Made by a program: the position numbers and the translations under genes
Notes under the pieces: model-generated
What the model was told of the DNA's origin: nothing
Database searches by the model: none
The model's input: the letters and a program-made list of their open reading frames with translations, nothing else
Origin: an uncultured Phocaeicola sp.
Lineage (GTDB): Bacteria > Bacteroidota > Bacteroidia > Bacteroidales > Bacteroidaceae
Reading direction: 5' to 3'
DNA length: 64,000 nt
NCBI GenBank assembly: GCA_947581855.1
Contig: CANPVZ010000015.1
Location: 41,492-105,491, forward strand
Shown here: one piece after another, positions 1 to 8,105 of the stretch
Numbering within the stretch: position 1 is the first letter of the stretch
Layout: each line of letters starts with the position of its first letter

Positions 1-1243
1 GCATTCCGCTCCATTGTGCATTGTAGCGTGCGCCTTCCAAATAACGGGGTAGTCCGCTGGTTGTTGCAGGAGTGGCGTCGGAAGAACTTCGGGCAATATT
101 TCCCATACCGCCCCCGAAGCGAACCGCATCTGCACAGACTACGCCTTTTTGCTTGCTTTCATTGCTGAGAACCACCATACCGTAATCATTGTTTCCTTTG
201 TCGAATTCGAAACTTCCTAAATAGACCCAGGTTCCTCCGCCTATTTTTTGATTAACTGCAAATTCGGTTGTTCCGCCTTTATGGAAAACAATGTATTTGA
301 CATCAGAAACGCTATTAGGAAGGGTTTGATATGAAACATATACGGCATATGTGCCTGTTTCCGGAATATCGGGTATCCATTCGGCAAATGTCCGGCTTTT
401 TTTCTTAGTGGCAGTAACCGTGAAACGGGCGCTGCCGTCCATAAAAGGATTTTCTCCGTCTAGATACGTACTTTTAAGTCGGGCAAATCCTCTGGTAGGC
501 GTTATTTGCCATTTACTCCGTCTGTTTTTGTCCTCGTAATATATATTTCCGTGTTGATTTATATCATTATCCACAATTGCTTCATTAGGCTGCCAGTCCC
601 GTTCGCGCGCGGTAAATATAATAGCGCCTGCATTTTCAAGCATGGGGATGATATAAGGTACTACAAAAGATTGGGTGAATAAATCTTCGGTAGTGCAAAA
701 CAGACGAGGGCGTTGCCACATCCATTCACCTTTCTCATTCTTAAAATACTTTCCGTGACTTTGATGTATTGCGATGTGTCTGCCTTCGAGTCCGGATATC
801 GCTTCATAAGGCTTTGATAAGTTCTTAACCCAAGCATCACCTTTATAGTCTATAGAATTCCAAAGCCTTGATTTGTCTCGGTGATTTTTCTTTCGTAAAG
901 CATTAGGTACTAAATCCTCAATGGGTTTTCCGTCTGCGTAAATGGTTATATTGTAATAGTTGACCGGTCCGGGGAGAGATTGTTTTACGGAGCGATAAAT
1001 TGCTTCAACCGTTTCGTTGGTGAAAGGTTGGTATCCGAAGTTTGTTTCCGGATAAATATCAAGTTTGCGTTGTTCGTTATCCAAGCGGATGGATTTGAGT
1101 CGAGTGGTTCCGATGTTTGCATAAGAGGTTGTGTAGTTTCGAAAGAATTCTTTCAATCGTTCTTCTACCGTGTTGTTAAGTTTCTGCGCCTGAATGAACA
1201 GGGTGAAAATAAATAGCGGAATGAAAAAATATATGCGTTTCAT
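1..1243 (-). CDS. Secreted golvesin C-terminal-like (xanthan lyase-type) protein, partial
   Basis: The reading frame starts at the ATG whose complement is at 1241-1243 and runs open off the left edge, so about 414 N-terminal residues are visible. Residues 1-20 form a signal peptide (MKRIYFFIPLFIFTLFIQAQ). Residues from about 155 (RHIAIHQSHGKYF, then a segment with ENAGAIIFTARERD) look weakly like the zinc amidase fold. Residues from about 260 to 380 (FAEWIPDIPETGTYAVYVSYQ, later YLGSFEFDKGNNDYGMVVLSN) are typical of the golvesin C-terminal-like, CBM-like beta-sandwich seen in Bacteroidales proteins annotated as xanthan lyase. The family is exported; its substrate is not known. The real catalytic activity cannot be judged because the C-terminus is missing. 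Domain assignment is from recalled family features. Confidence 0.7.
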   Translation of the reverse strand, partial: MKRIYFFIPLFIFTLFIQAQKLNNTVEERLKEFFRNYTTSYANIGTTRLKSIRLDNEQRKLDIYPETNFGYQPFTNETVEAIYRSVKQSLPGPVNYYNITIYADGKPIEDLVPNALRKKNHRDKSRLWNSIDYKGDAWVKNLSKPYEAISGLEGRHIAIHQSHGKYFKNEKGEWMWQRPRLFCTTEDLFTQSFVVPYIIPMLENAGAIIFTARERDWQPNEAIVDNDINQHGNIYYEDKNRRSKWQITPTRGFARLKSTYLDGENPFMDGSARFTVTATKKKSRTFAEWIPDIPETGTYAVYVSYQTLPNSVSDVKYIVFHKGGTTEFAVNQKIGGGTWVYLGSFEFDKGNNDYGMVVLSNESKQKGVVCADAVRFGGGMGNIARSSSDATPATTSGLPRYLEGARYNAQWSGM

Positions 1244-1591
1244 ACGTACACTTTGTTTAAGTTTTATATTAACTTAGGAGGAATTATCCTTGCGCTGAAA
1301 CTACGTCGTGTAAATAGACAATCTCTTTTTTACTTTGTGCCACAGATTGATACCGATTTGGATAACCGCTATATTTCTTTTCATCCCGGATTATTGGGGA
1401 CTACAAAAACCTTTATGTAAAAATGATGAATGAAGAATAAACCATCCGGACAGTAATTTTTCATTGTTCATTTTTAGTTGTTTATTTAATAAATCATACG
1501 GGCTTTGGCATCGAAATATATAAAGCTGATAATTCCTTCTTAATTTCTTTATGTTTGTTTCGAATACAAAAGTATATGTCAAAAAGAAAAG
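1244..1591. other. AT-rich intergenic stretch without a gene
   Basis: No convincing coding frame is present; the 63-codon minus-strand frame at 1391-1582 has no family resemblance and begins inside a likely promoter. On the minus strand a TACTTTTG -7-like box lies at 1567-1574, which would give the secreted protein gene a leader of about 310 nt. I see no SD-like motif or other conserved element. Confidence 0.4.
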
Positions 1592-1644
1592 AAGAATTGA
1601 AAATTAGAATTAATTAGGGAATCCTTATCTAATTTTCAATTCTT
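1592..1644 (-). terminator. Hairpin terminator after the acyltransferase gene
   Basis: A perfect 17-bp inverted repeat (1592-1608 with 1628-1644, loop of 19 nt) lies 10 bp past the stop of the minus-strand acyltransferase gene. Reading minus, the stem is followed by a T-rich run (TTCTTTTCTTTTTG), as expected for intrinsic termination. Confidence 0.7.
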
Positions 1645-1654
1645 AAAGAGGTTA

Positions 1655-2209
1655 TCAGATATCTCCTATGGAGAATCTTTCGGGATGTTTACCTTTAAAG
1701 TTTGTATAATACAGTTTTATTTCACGCATATCCTTTTCAATATCTCCGCTTGGAAAAAGCTCTTTTTCCATAGTAATACATTTCTTTGGGTAGTCAATAG
1801 CCACCAATACAATAGGAATCTGCGCTGCTAAGGCAATATAATAAAATCCTTTTTTCCAGTCCGGATTAGCCGATCGTGTACCTTCGGGTGTGATAGCCAG
1901 ATGAAACGTTTTCCTTAATTTCGCTTCATTTGCCATTTGGTCAACTAAGGACATTTTCTTTTTTCTATTAACCGGGATACCTCCCATGCTGCGGAATAGA
2001 ATTCCAAGCGGCCATACAAACCATTCCTTTTTCATCATGAAGGCGGTTTTGCGACCTATAGCTCCGTAAAATAATTTTCCGATAAGCAAATCCCAATTTG
2101 TAGTATGCGGAGCGGCACATAGGATGTATTTATCATAGTCGGGCACAGTTACTTTCGTTTTCCATCCCAACAACTTATAATAAATAAAACCGCAGATTGC
2201 TTTTTTCAT
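1655..2209 (-). CDS. PlsC-like 1-acyl-glycerol-3-phosphate acyltransferase family protein
   Basis: This 184-residue protein carries the acyltransferase signature HTTNWD (the H-x4-D catalytic motif, near residue 35), then GGIPVNRKKK and the glycerophosphate-binding type block ITPEGTRS near residue 105. Members of this short family transfer acyl groups to glycerol phosphate or related lipids at the inner membrane. The short length and single N-terminal hydrophobic stretch fit the Bacteroidetes small variant; substrate specificity cannot be read from the sequence. It starts 2 bp after the stop of the upstream 89-residue gene, so the two are co-transcribed. Confidence 0.8.
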   Translation of the reverse strand: MKKAICGFIYYKLLGWKTKVTVPDYDKYILCAAPHTTNWDLLIGKLFYGAIGRKTAFMMKKEWFVWPLGILFRSMGGIPVNRKKKMSLVDQMANEAKLRKTFHLAITPEGTRSANPDWKKGFYYIALAAQIPIVLVAIDYPKKCITMEKELFPSGDIEKDMREIKLYYTNFKGKHPERFSIGDI

Positions 2210-2211
2210 AA

Positions 2212-2481
2212 TTAACTCAGTTTTCCTATTTCTTCGATGAGCTCGTTTACTTGTTTATTAAAATCTGAATGGAATTTTTGGTAAAACCCTTTGATATTAC
2301 CTGGTTGAGGATGACTGATACGGGATATAAAATCGTTGTGTATGGTTAATATTTTGGTCATGAGGTTTTTTGCTTCTTCTTTATTTGTTCCGGATACATA
2401 CTTATACTGTACCCAGCATTCGGTAAATAGTTCACCAATAATGTAATTCACATTCTTCTTTAAATTCTTTTTACTTGCCAT
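2212..2481 (-). CDS. Conserved small hypothetical protein
   Basis: An 89-residue, lysine-rich, probably all-helical cytoplasmic protein with no signal peptide or membrane segment. I do not recognise a family. It is divergent from pfp and is followed after 2 bp by the acyltransferase gene, forming a two-gene operon. On the minus strand a TACCTTTA -7-like box lies about 45 bp upstream of the start, which supports a promoter here. The size, start position and tight coupling to a real gene favour a true gene rather than a chance frame. Confidence 0.6.
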   Translation of the reverse strand: MASKKNLKKNVNYIIGELFTECWVQYKYVSGTNKEEAKNLMTKILTIHNDFISRISHPQPGNIKGFYQKFHSDFNKQVNELIEEIGKLS

Positions 2482-2610
2482 ATTAATTAAGATATTAAGT
2501 TAATACTTGTTGTATTCAGGTGTAAAGGTACTCAATTTATTTTTATATATCAGAAAAATAGACGAAATTTGCTCGCGTTAAACGTATTTCCATATAAAAT
2601 TAATAAAATT

Positions 2611-4254
2611 ATGACAAAGAGTGCACTACAAATCGCAAGAGCAGCTTATAAACCAAAACTTCCTAAAGCTTTGAAAGGAGGAGCGGTAAAAGCAGAAATG
2701 GGGCAACCAACCGAATCTGTAGCCGATCAAGAGATGATTAAGAAGTTGTTTCCTAATACATACGGTATGCCTTTAATTCGTTTTACGGAAGGACAGCAGG
2801 GAGAGCATCCGGCAATTAACGTCGGAGTGATTCTTTCCGGTGGACAGGCTCCCGGTGGACATAATGTGATTTCTGGTTTGTTTGATGGTATAAAGACTTT
2901 GAATAAGAATAGCCGTTTGTTCGGATTTATTTTAGGACCTGGCGGACTGGTTGAGCATCAGTACATGGAACTTACTTCGGAAATTATTGATGAGTACCGC
3001 AATACAGGAGGGTTTGATATTATCGGATCTGGCCGTACCAAACTTGAAAAAGAAGAGCAGTTTGAGAAAGGTTTGGAAATTTTGAAGGAATTGAACATAT
3101 CTGCGTTAGTGATTATTGGCGGTGATGATTCGAATACAAATGCTTGCGTGCTTGCTGAATATTATGCAGCTAAAAATGCCGGCGTACAGGTAATCGGTTG
3201 TCCGAAAACGATTGATGGAGATTTAAAGAATGAGATGATTGAGACTTCCTTTGGTTTTGATACGGCTTGTAAAGTATATTCAGAGGTAATCGGAAATATC
3301 CAGCGCGATTGTAATTCGGCTCGTAAATATTGGCACTTTATCAAATTAATGGGACGTTCCGCTTCTCATATTGCTCTGGAATGTGCTTTGCAGACGCAAC
3401 CGAATGTATGTTTGGTTTCAGAAGAAATTGAGGCAAAGAAAATGTCATTAGATGATGTAGTGACATATATTGCTCAGATTGTAGCCAACCGTGCAGCGGC
3501 AGGTCATAACTTCGGTACAGTTCTGATTCCCGAAGGTGTGATTGAATTTATTCCCGCTATTCGTGATTTGATTGCCGAATTGAACGAATTATTGGCGAAG
3601 AATAAAGATTTTGCTATGATTAAGAAGTCGGCGCAACGGGAATGGATTATCTCTAAATTATCCGAAGTAAATGCGAGAATTTATGAAAGTCTTCCCGAAG
3701 GTGTGGCAAAACAGTTGACGCTCGATCGCGATCCACATGGAAACGTACAAGTGTCACAAATTGAAACAGAAAAGCTACTGTCCGATATGGTGGGTAAGAA
3801 GCTGGCTGGATGGAAAGAAGAAGGCAAGTATGTAGGAAAGTTTGCTACACAACATCATTTCTTCGGGTACGAAGGACGTTGTGCGGCTCCTTCTAATTAC
3901 GATGCCGATTATTGCTACTCTTTAGGATTTACCGCATCAATGCTTATTGCCGAAGGTAAAACCGGATATATGTCGTCAGTTCGTAATACCACAGCTCCGG
4001 CGGATGAATGGATTGCAGGTGGAGTGCCTATTACCATGATGATGAACATGGAACGTCGTAACGGAGAAATGAAGCCGGTTATACAGAAAGCTTTGGTGAA
4101 GTTGGATGGAGCTCCGTTTAAGGCGTTTGCTGCGCAGCGCGATCGTTGGGCTATTGAAACAGATTATGTTTATCCGGGTCCGATACAGTATTTTGGTCCT
4201 ACAGAAGTCTGTGATCGGCCGACTAAGACTTTGCAGTTAGAAAACGCTAAATGA
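2611..4254 (+). CDS. pfp: Diphosphate--fructose-6-phosphate 1-phosphotransferase (PPi-PFK)
   Basis: The enzyme reversibly phosphorylates fructose 6-phosphate with pyrophosphate in glycolysis and gluconeogenesis. The 547-residue length matches the long, plant-beta-like PPi-PFK clade common in Bacteroidetes. Visible motifs are [18 protein letters not shown] (the Asp in place of the Gly of ATP enzymes marks PPi use), [10 protein letters not shown] with the catalytic Asp, and [14 protein letters not shown]. The frame stays open upstream to a TTG at 2569, but the ATG at 2611 gives the usual N-terminus ([18 protein letters not shown]), so I use it. It is monocistronic: the next gene is 200 bp away. 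Confidence 0.93.
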   Translation: MTKSALQIARAAYKPKLPKALKGGAVKAEMGQPTESVADQEMIKKLFPNTYGMPLIRFTEGQQGEHPAINVGVILSGGQAPGGHNVISGLFDGIKTLNKNSRLFGFILGPGGLVEHQYMELTSEIIDEYRNTGGFDIIGSGRTKLEKEEQFEKGLEILKELNISALVIIGGDDSNTNACVLAEYYAAKNAGVQVIGCPKTIDGDLKNEMIETSFGFDTACKVYSEVIGNIQRDCNSARKYWHFIKLMGRSASHIALECALQTQPNVCLVSEEIEAKKMSLDDVVTYIAQIVANRAAAGHNFGTVLIPEGVIEFIPAIRDLIAELNELLAKNKDFAMIKKSAQREWIISKLSEVNARIYESLPEGVAKQLTLDRDPHGNVQVSQIETEKLLSDMVGKKLAGWKEEGKYVGKFATQHHFFGYEGRCAAPSNYDADYCYSLGFTASMLIAEGKTGYMSSVRNTTAPADEWIAGGVPITMMMNMERRNGEMKPVIQKALVKLDGAPFKAFAAQRDRWAIETDYVYPGPIQYFGPTEVCDRPTKTLQLENAK

Positions 4255-4346
4255 TTTAGATTAATAGTTGTTTAGAACGTTGGTAAGCATGGAATATTTG
4301 TTTTGATACAAATTATTTTCTCTTGTTTCAACGGAATATTAATAGA

Positions 4347-4406
4347 GGATTATACAGGTTTTGAATACGAAGCGGCGATGGCTTGTATGCTTAACCTGTA
4401 TAATCC
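4347..4406. other. 14-bp perfect inverted repeat between pfp and the lysozyme gene
   Basis: The arms ggattatacaggtt (4347-4360) and aacctgtataatcc (4393-4406) are perfectly complementary around a 32-nt interior. No T-run follows on the plus strand, so it is not an ordinary intrinsic terminator. It could be a weak terminator for pfp, an operator or a folded leader for the lysozyme gene that starts 50 bp later. Confidence 0.5.
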
Positions 4407-4455
4407 ATATAATTTGTGTCAGAAAGCATATCTGCTTTAATCTGCATCTTGAATT

Positions 4456-5367
4456 ATGGTTAAGAGAAATCCCCTCGATACGGTAAATAAACCGGCACAT
4501 AAACCTCGTAAAGCTACCGTCACAACGAAACGACCTATATCACGTACACCTCGCCGGAAGAAAAAGAAGAAAAACGTTATCCGTGAATGGTATGCTAATA
4601 AGCCTCGATGGGTGATTGGATTAATCTCGGGAATCATTGCTATCGCTTATGCCATTGCACTTTATTTATTTTTTATTCGTCCTTATTTGTATCGATGGAA
4701 TACGGAAGATATCTATTTTTATCGGCCGGCAGTGCATGGTATTGATATCTCCCATTATCAGGGAGAGATTGATTGGGTGAAGTTGGGGGATGACAGATAT
4801 AAGGGGAATCCGCTTCATTTTATTATAATGAAAGCTACGGAAGGATCTGATATGTTGGACGATAACTTTCAACAAAACTTTGCTAACGCACGGGAAAACG
4901 GATTTATTCGTGGCGCATACCATTTCTTTAGTCCGCTTTCTCCGGCTTATAAACAAGCAGACTTTTATATTAAGAATGTAAAGCTTGAAGCTCATGATTT
5001 GCCACCGGTACTGGATGTGGAACGCCGTGGTAGCTACGGGGATGATTCGTTACGTATCGAGGTGAAGAATTGGCTTCGCATTATAGAGACGCATTATGGG
5101 GTAAAACCTATTATTTATGCTTCTTATCGTTTTAAAGAGAATTACCTTTCTGATTCTTTATTGAATACCTATCCCTATTGGATAGCTCATTATGAAGTAG
5201 ACAGCCTTGAGTATAAAGGGAAATGGGCATTCTGGCAACATCGTGATAACGGTAAACTTACCGGCATCAAAGGATGTGTGGATATGAACGTATTTAACGG
5301 AGATTTGAAAGAGTTGCTTGAAATGACGATTCAAGAAGATACGGTCACGCATACTACTGCATATTAA
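4456..5367 (+). CDS. Membrane-anchored GH25 lysozyme (1,4-beta-N-acetylmuramidase)
   Basis: The protein cleaves the MurNAc-GlcNAc bond of peptidoglycan in its family. Residues 1-50 are a basic cytoplasmic tail rich in Lys and Arg, followed by one membrane segment (about 55-78, WVIGLISGIIAIAYAIALYL) and then the GH25 barrel. Catalytic-site motifs are GIDISHYQGEIDW near residue 95 and the D-x-E pair in LDVERRG near residue 190; ATEGSD and GAYHFF are also family hallmarks. The topology places the catalytic domain in the periplasm, tethered to the inner membrane. The convergent prmA gene ends 122 bp downstream. Confidence 0.9.
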   Translation: MVKRNPLDTVNKPAHKPRKATVTTKRPISRTPRRKKKKKNVIREWYANKPRWVIGLISGIIAIAYAIALYLFFIRPYLYRWNTEDIYFYRPAVHGIDISHYQGEIDWVKLGDDRYKGNPLHFIIMKATEGSDMLDDNFQQNFANARENGFIRGAYHFFSPLSPAYKQADFYIKNVKLEAHDLPPVLDVERRGSYGDDSLRIEVKNWLRIIETHYGVKPIIYASYRFKENYLSDSLLNTYPYWIAHYEVDSLEYKGKWAFWQHRDNGKLTGIKGCVDMNVFNGDLKELLEMTIQEDTVTHTTAY

Positions 5368-5489
5368 GAGGGAGCATAGCTATAGCTATTGTGGAGGTTG
5401 ACTGTTGTTATCGAGAGGATAAGTGTAACATTGTCCTATGTCTATGACTCTCTTTCTTGTGCTAAGAAATATTACCGGTAGCAGTGTTA

Positions 5490-6332
5490 TTACTCTTTGG
5501 CAAATTTCACCGCAGTCCAATTATGCTTTTCTTTATAATGTACGAAACGTAAACCTAACCGTTCACCTTCGGCACGAATAAAGGGGATATCTTTTACATA
5601 GAATCCACTCATGTAGATTTCCGATCCTTGGTGCATACATGCCACGTACTGTGCCATATCATTTAACAGGATATTGCGGTTGATGTTGGCAATAATAATA
5701 TCGAACGAACGCCCTTTCAGCGAGGATGCATCGCCCAATTCCACCGATATATTGGAAATGTGGTTTAGTTTGATATTATCTTTAGAGTTAGAAACACACC
5801 AGTCGTCGATGTCAATGGCTGTTATCGGATCAGCTCCCCGCATGGAAGCTAGAATAGCTAGAATGGATGTTCCGCATCCCATATCTAATAGTGATTTTCC
5901 TTGCAAGTCGGCATCCAACAGTTCGGAAAGGATGAGACTGGTTGTTTCGTGATGTCCCGTACCGAAAGCCATTTGCGGGTTGATAAGGATATCATATTCC
6001 GCTTGGGGAACATCCTTATGAAAGGTGCTGTGTATAACGCACCGATCGCCAATAATTATCGGTTGAAAGAAATTCTTTTCCCATTCCTCATTCCAGTCCT
6101 TATCTTCTTGTGGTGTTACTTCATACGAGATGGCTGTGTTTTTTATAGGGAAAGCTGCTATTACATATTTCAGTTTTTCCTCGCTATAAAGTGTCTCTTG
6201 GATGTAAGCTTTTACACCCTCTTTTGCCTCTACAAAACTTTCAAAGCCTATGTCTCCGCAGAGAGCGGAAAGTACATCATTTACAGTTTCGTTGCAAGGT
6301 TGGGTACGGAATGTTACTTCAAGATATTTCAT
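5490..6332 (-). CDS. prmA: Ribosomal protein L11 methyltransferase
   Basis: PrmA trimethylates ribosomal protein L11 using S-adenosylmethionine. The 280-residue protein has an N-terminal substrate-recognition region and a C-terminal Rossmann methyltransferase domain. The SAM motif DMGCGTSILAILA lies near residue 150, the PrmA signature NPQMAFGTGHHETT just before it, and ANINRNIL corresponds to the motif IV segment. Length is normal for Bacteroidetes, slightly shorter than the E. coli enzyme. It is a single gene, convergent with the lysozyme gene. Confidence 0.93.
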   Translation of the reverse strand: MKYLEVTFRTQPCNETVNDVLSALCGDIGFESFVEAKEGVKAYIQETLYSEEKLKYVIAAFPIKNTAISYEVTPQEDKDWNEEWEKNFFQPIIIGDRCVIHSTFHKDVPQAEYDILINPQMAFGTGHHETTSLILSELLDADLQGKSLLDMGCGTSILAILASMRGADPITAIDIDDWCVSNSKDNIKLNHISNISVELGDASSLKGRSFDIIIANINRNILLNDMAQYVACMHQGSEIYMSGFYVKDIPFIRAEGERLGLRFVHYKEKHNWTAVKFAKE

Positions 6333-6646
6333 TTTTTCTTTTTGTTAGGATATCGGATGCAAACTTACATATAAATTCCGATTTATATATCGATTGGATA
6401 TAGAAACTTTTTTATAGAGGAAAGATACAAGATGAAAAGAAGGTGAGAATGTGAGAAGGATGTTGTGGCTTTCCGCTTCTTGGTATATGTTGGACTTAGG
6501 GAAATCTTTTTGGACTATTATTCTAACTGGAGTTCTGTTATGCGTATAGCGTTGCGTTCTGAATAATCCTCTTATCCCTTATCAATCGTCCTATATGACC
6601 CTGTTCCAATAGATTTAACGTTATGATTGGTACCTGTTGTGTTGAA

Positions 6647-6713
6647 ATAGGGAAAACCCTATCAACAAATAGGGAATTTCCCTGTTTCTTATAGAAAACC
6701 TCTTTTATCTTTG
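6647..6713 (+). promoter_or_regulatory. Promoter with two dyad operators
   Basis: A -7 box TATCTTTG (6706-6713) matches the Bacteroidales TAnnTTTG consensus, about 43 bp before the next ATG. Directly upstream are two similar dyads: ATAGGG-AAAA-CCCTAT (6647-6652/6657-6662) and AGGGAA-T-TTCCCT (6671-6676/6678-6683), centred about 22-23 bp apart, so on the same DNA face. Their repetition next to the -33 region suggests binding sites for a dimeric regulator. The rest of 6333-6646 shows no gene. Confidence 0.65.
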
Positions 6714-6756
6714 CATCAGATATAAAGGGTAATAACGTTTAAAGATAGAAATAATA

Positions 6757-8076
6757 ATGAAAAATTCCGTATTCGTATCGTTATTGTTGGCCATGCTGCC
6801 TTGGGTGGCTTCGGCCCAGAGCGTAGACGATGATTTGTATTATACTCCGAAGAGTAAGCAAAAGACGACTACGACTACTGTGAAAAAAACTGTAAAGGAG
6901 GTTAAAGTCTCCTCTGACGGACAAGTAAATGTATGGGCGCCAAACGCCTCTACGGTAGTGGTGCGCGATAAAAAAGGGAATGTGAGGGATGTGGATGAAT
7001 ATAATCGTCGCTATTCCGCACAAAAAAATAGATTCTCGGTGGAGAATGATACACTATATATTGATGAACGCGAAGACAGTGACTTGGATGGAGAATGGAT
7101 TAACGGTTTTGAGGGAACGCAGGATGATTATGAATATGCCGTGCGTTTGATTCGTTTTCAAAATCCTCGTTATGCCATACCGGTAAGTAGCCCATTATAT
7201 TGGGATATTGTTTATGCGCGATCCTATGTCCCTTGGGATTGGAATGTCTATGATGATGGCTTGTATGCCTATATTTTCCCTACCTTTAGTAACCGTTTGT
7301 GGTGGGACTGGCGATTTAATTCTTTCGGCTCTTGGGGCTGGGGTTGGAACTCTTGGGCTTATTCTCCATACTATAGTTGGGGATGGGGCTACCGTCCTTA
7401 TTGGGGCTGGGGAGGTTGGTACGATCCTTTCTATCATCATCATCATTGGCATGCGCATGGTCCGCATTGGGGCTGGGGCGGTGGTCATTGGGGAGGCCCA
7501 AGTTATCGTCCGGACTATCGTCCGTCTACAGCACAAAGAGGGCATGACAGAGTTAATCGTTATGATTCCGGAACCCGTTTTACTGGTACTCGCGTGAATG
7601 GAAGTAGTAGTAATCGTTATTCGGGAACACGTGTAAACGGTTCGAATGAATCGGTTTCTTCCGGACGTTTTAACGGCGTGCAAGGATATCGCAGTACCGG
7701 CAGCAGTGTTAGAGAAAACAACTCTGCATCAGTAAGACCGTCAACAGGAGGCACACGTGGGGACCGTTATGAAAGCGGAAGCAATAGTGGTACTTCCAGA
7801 GTTCGTTCAACTTCTTCTTATGTGCGTCCGAACAGTGTGCGTTCTAACAGCAATACTTATTCACGTCCAAGTAGTACGCGGAGCTCCAATACTTCCGTCA
7901 ACCGGAGCAATCGGAGTTCATCGGGAAACAATAACTCTTCCTTCCGTCGTTCGGAAAGTAATTATTCTCGTGATTCGGGAACTTCTGTGCGTTCCTCAGG
8001 ATTCTCGGGAGGCAGCCGCAGCAGTGGTACAAGCAGTGGCGGTTCTCGTTCAGGCGGCGGACGCAGCAGAAGATAA
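6757..8076 (+). CDS. Exported Trp/Gly/Tyr-rich and Ser/Arg-rich protein of unknown function
   Basis: The 439-residue protein begins with a signal peptide (MKNSVFVSLLLAMLPWVASAQ). A mixed N-terminal half is followed by an aromatic tract from about residue 185 to 250 (WGWGWNSW, SWGWGYRPYWGWGGW) with a His cluster (HHHH and HAHGPHWGWGGGH), then a long Ser/Arg/Asn/Gly tail with imperfect repeats such as TGTRVNGSSSNRY and SGTRVNGSNES. I know no function for it. Low-complexity composition suggests an envelope or surface role; the His tract could bind metal, but that is a guess. It is followed after 29 bp by the FadL-like gene, so they are probably co-transcribed from the 6706-6713 promoter. Confidence 0.75.
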   Translation: MKNSVFVSLLLAMLPWVASAQSVDDDLYYTPKSKQKTTTTTVKKTVKEVKVSSDGQVNVWAPNASTVVVRDKKGNVRDVDEYNRRYSAQKNRFSVENDTLYIDEREDSDLDGEWINGFEGTQDDYEYAVRLIRFQNPRYAIPVSSPLYWDIVYARSYVPWDWNVYDDGLYAYIFPTFSNRLWWDWRFNSFGSWGWGWNSWAYSPYYSWGWGYRPYWGWGGWYDPFYHHHHWHAHGPHWGWGGGHWGGPSYRPDYRPSTAQRGHDRVNRYDSGTRFTGTRVNGSSSNRYSGTRVNGSNESVSSGRFNGVQGYRSTGSSVRENNSASVRPSTGGTRGDRYESGSNSGTSRVRSTSSYVRPNSVRSNSNTYSRPSSTRSSNTSVNRSNRSSSGNNNSSFRRSESNYSRDSGTSVRSSGFSGGSRSSGTSSGGSRSGGGRSRR

Positions 8077-8105
8077 TTAGCTAGAACTAAATAGATATAA
8101 AATTT

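Noticed and set aside
2569..2610. Longer N-terminus for pfp starting at TTG
   Set aside because: The family N-terminus begins at the ATG 2611.
7195..7683. Minus-strand and plus-strand frames over the 6757-8076 gene
   Set aside because: Thr/Pro/Ile-rich shadows of a Trp/Gly-rich coding sequence, with no signal or family resemblance.
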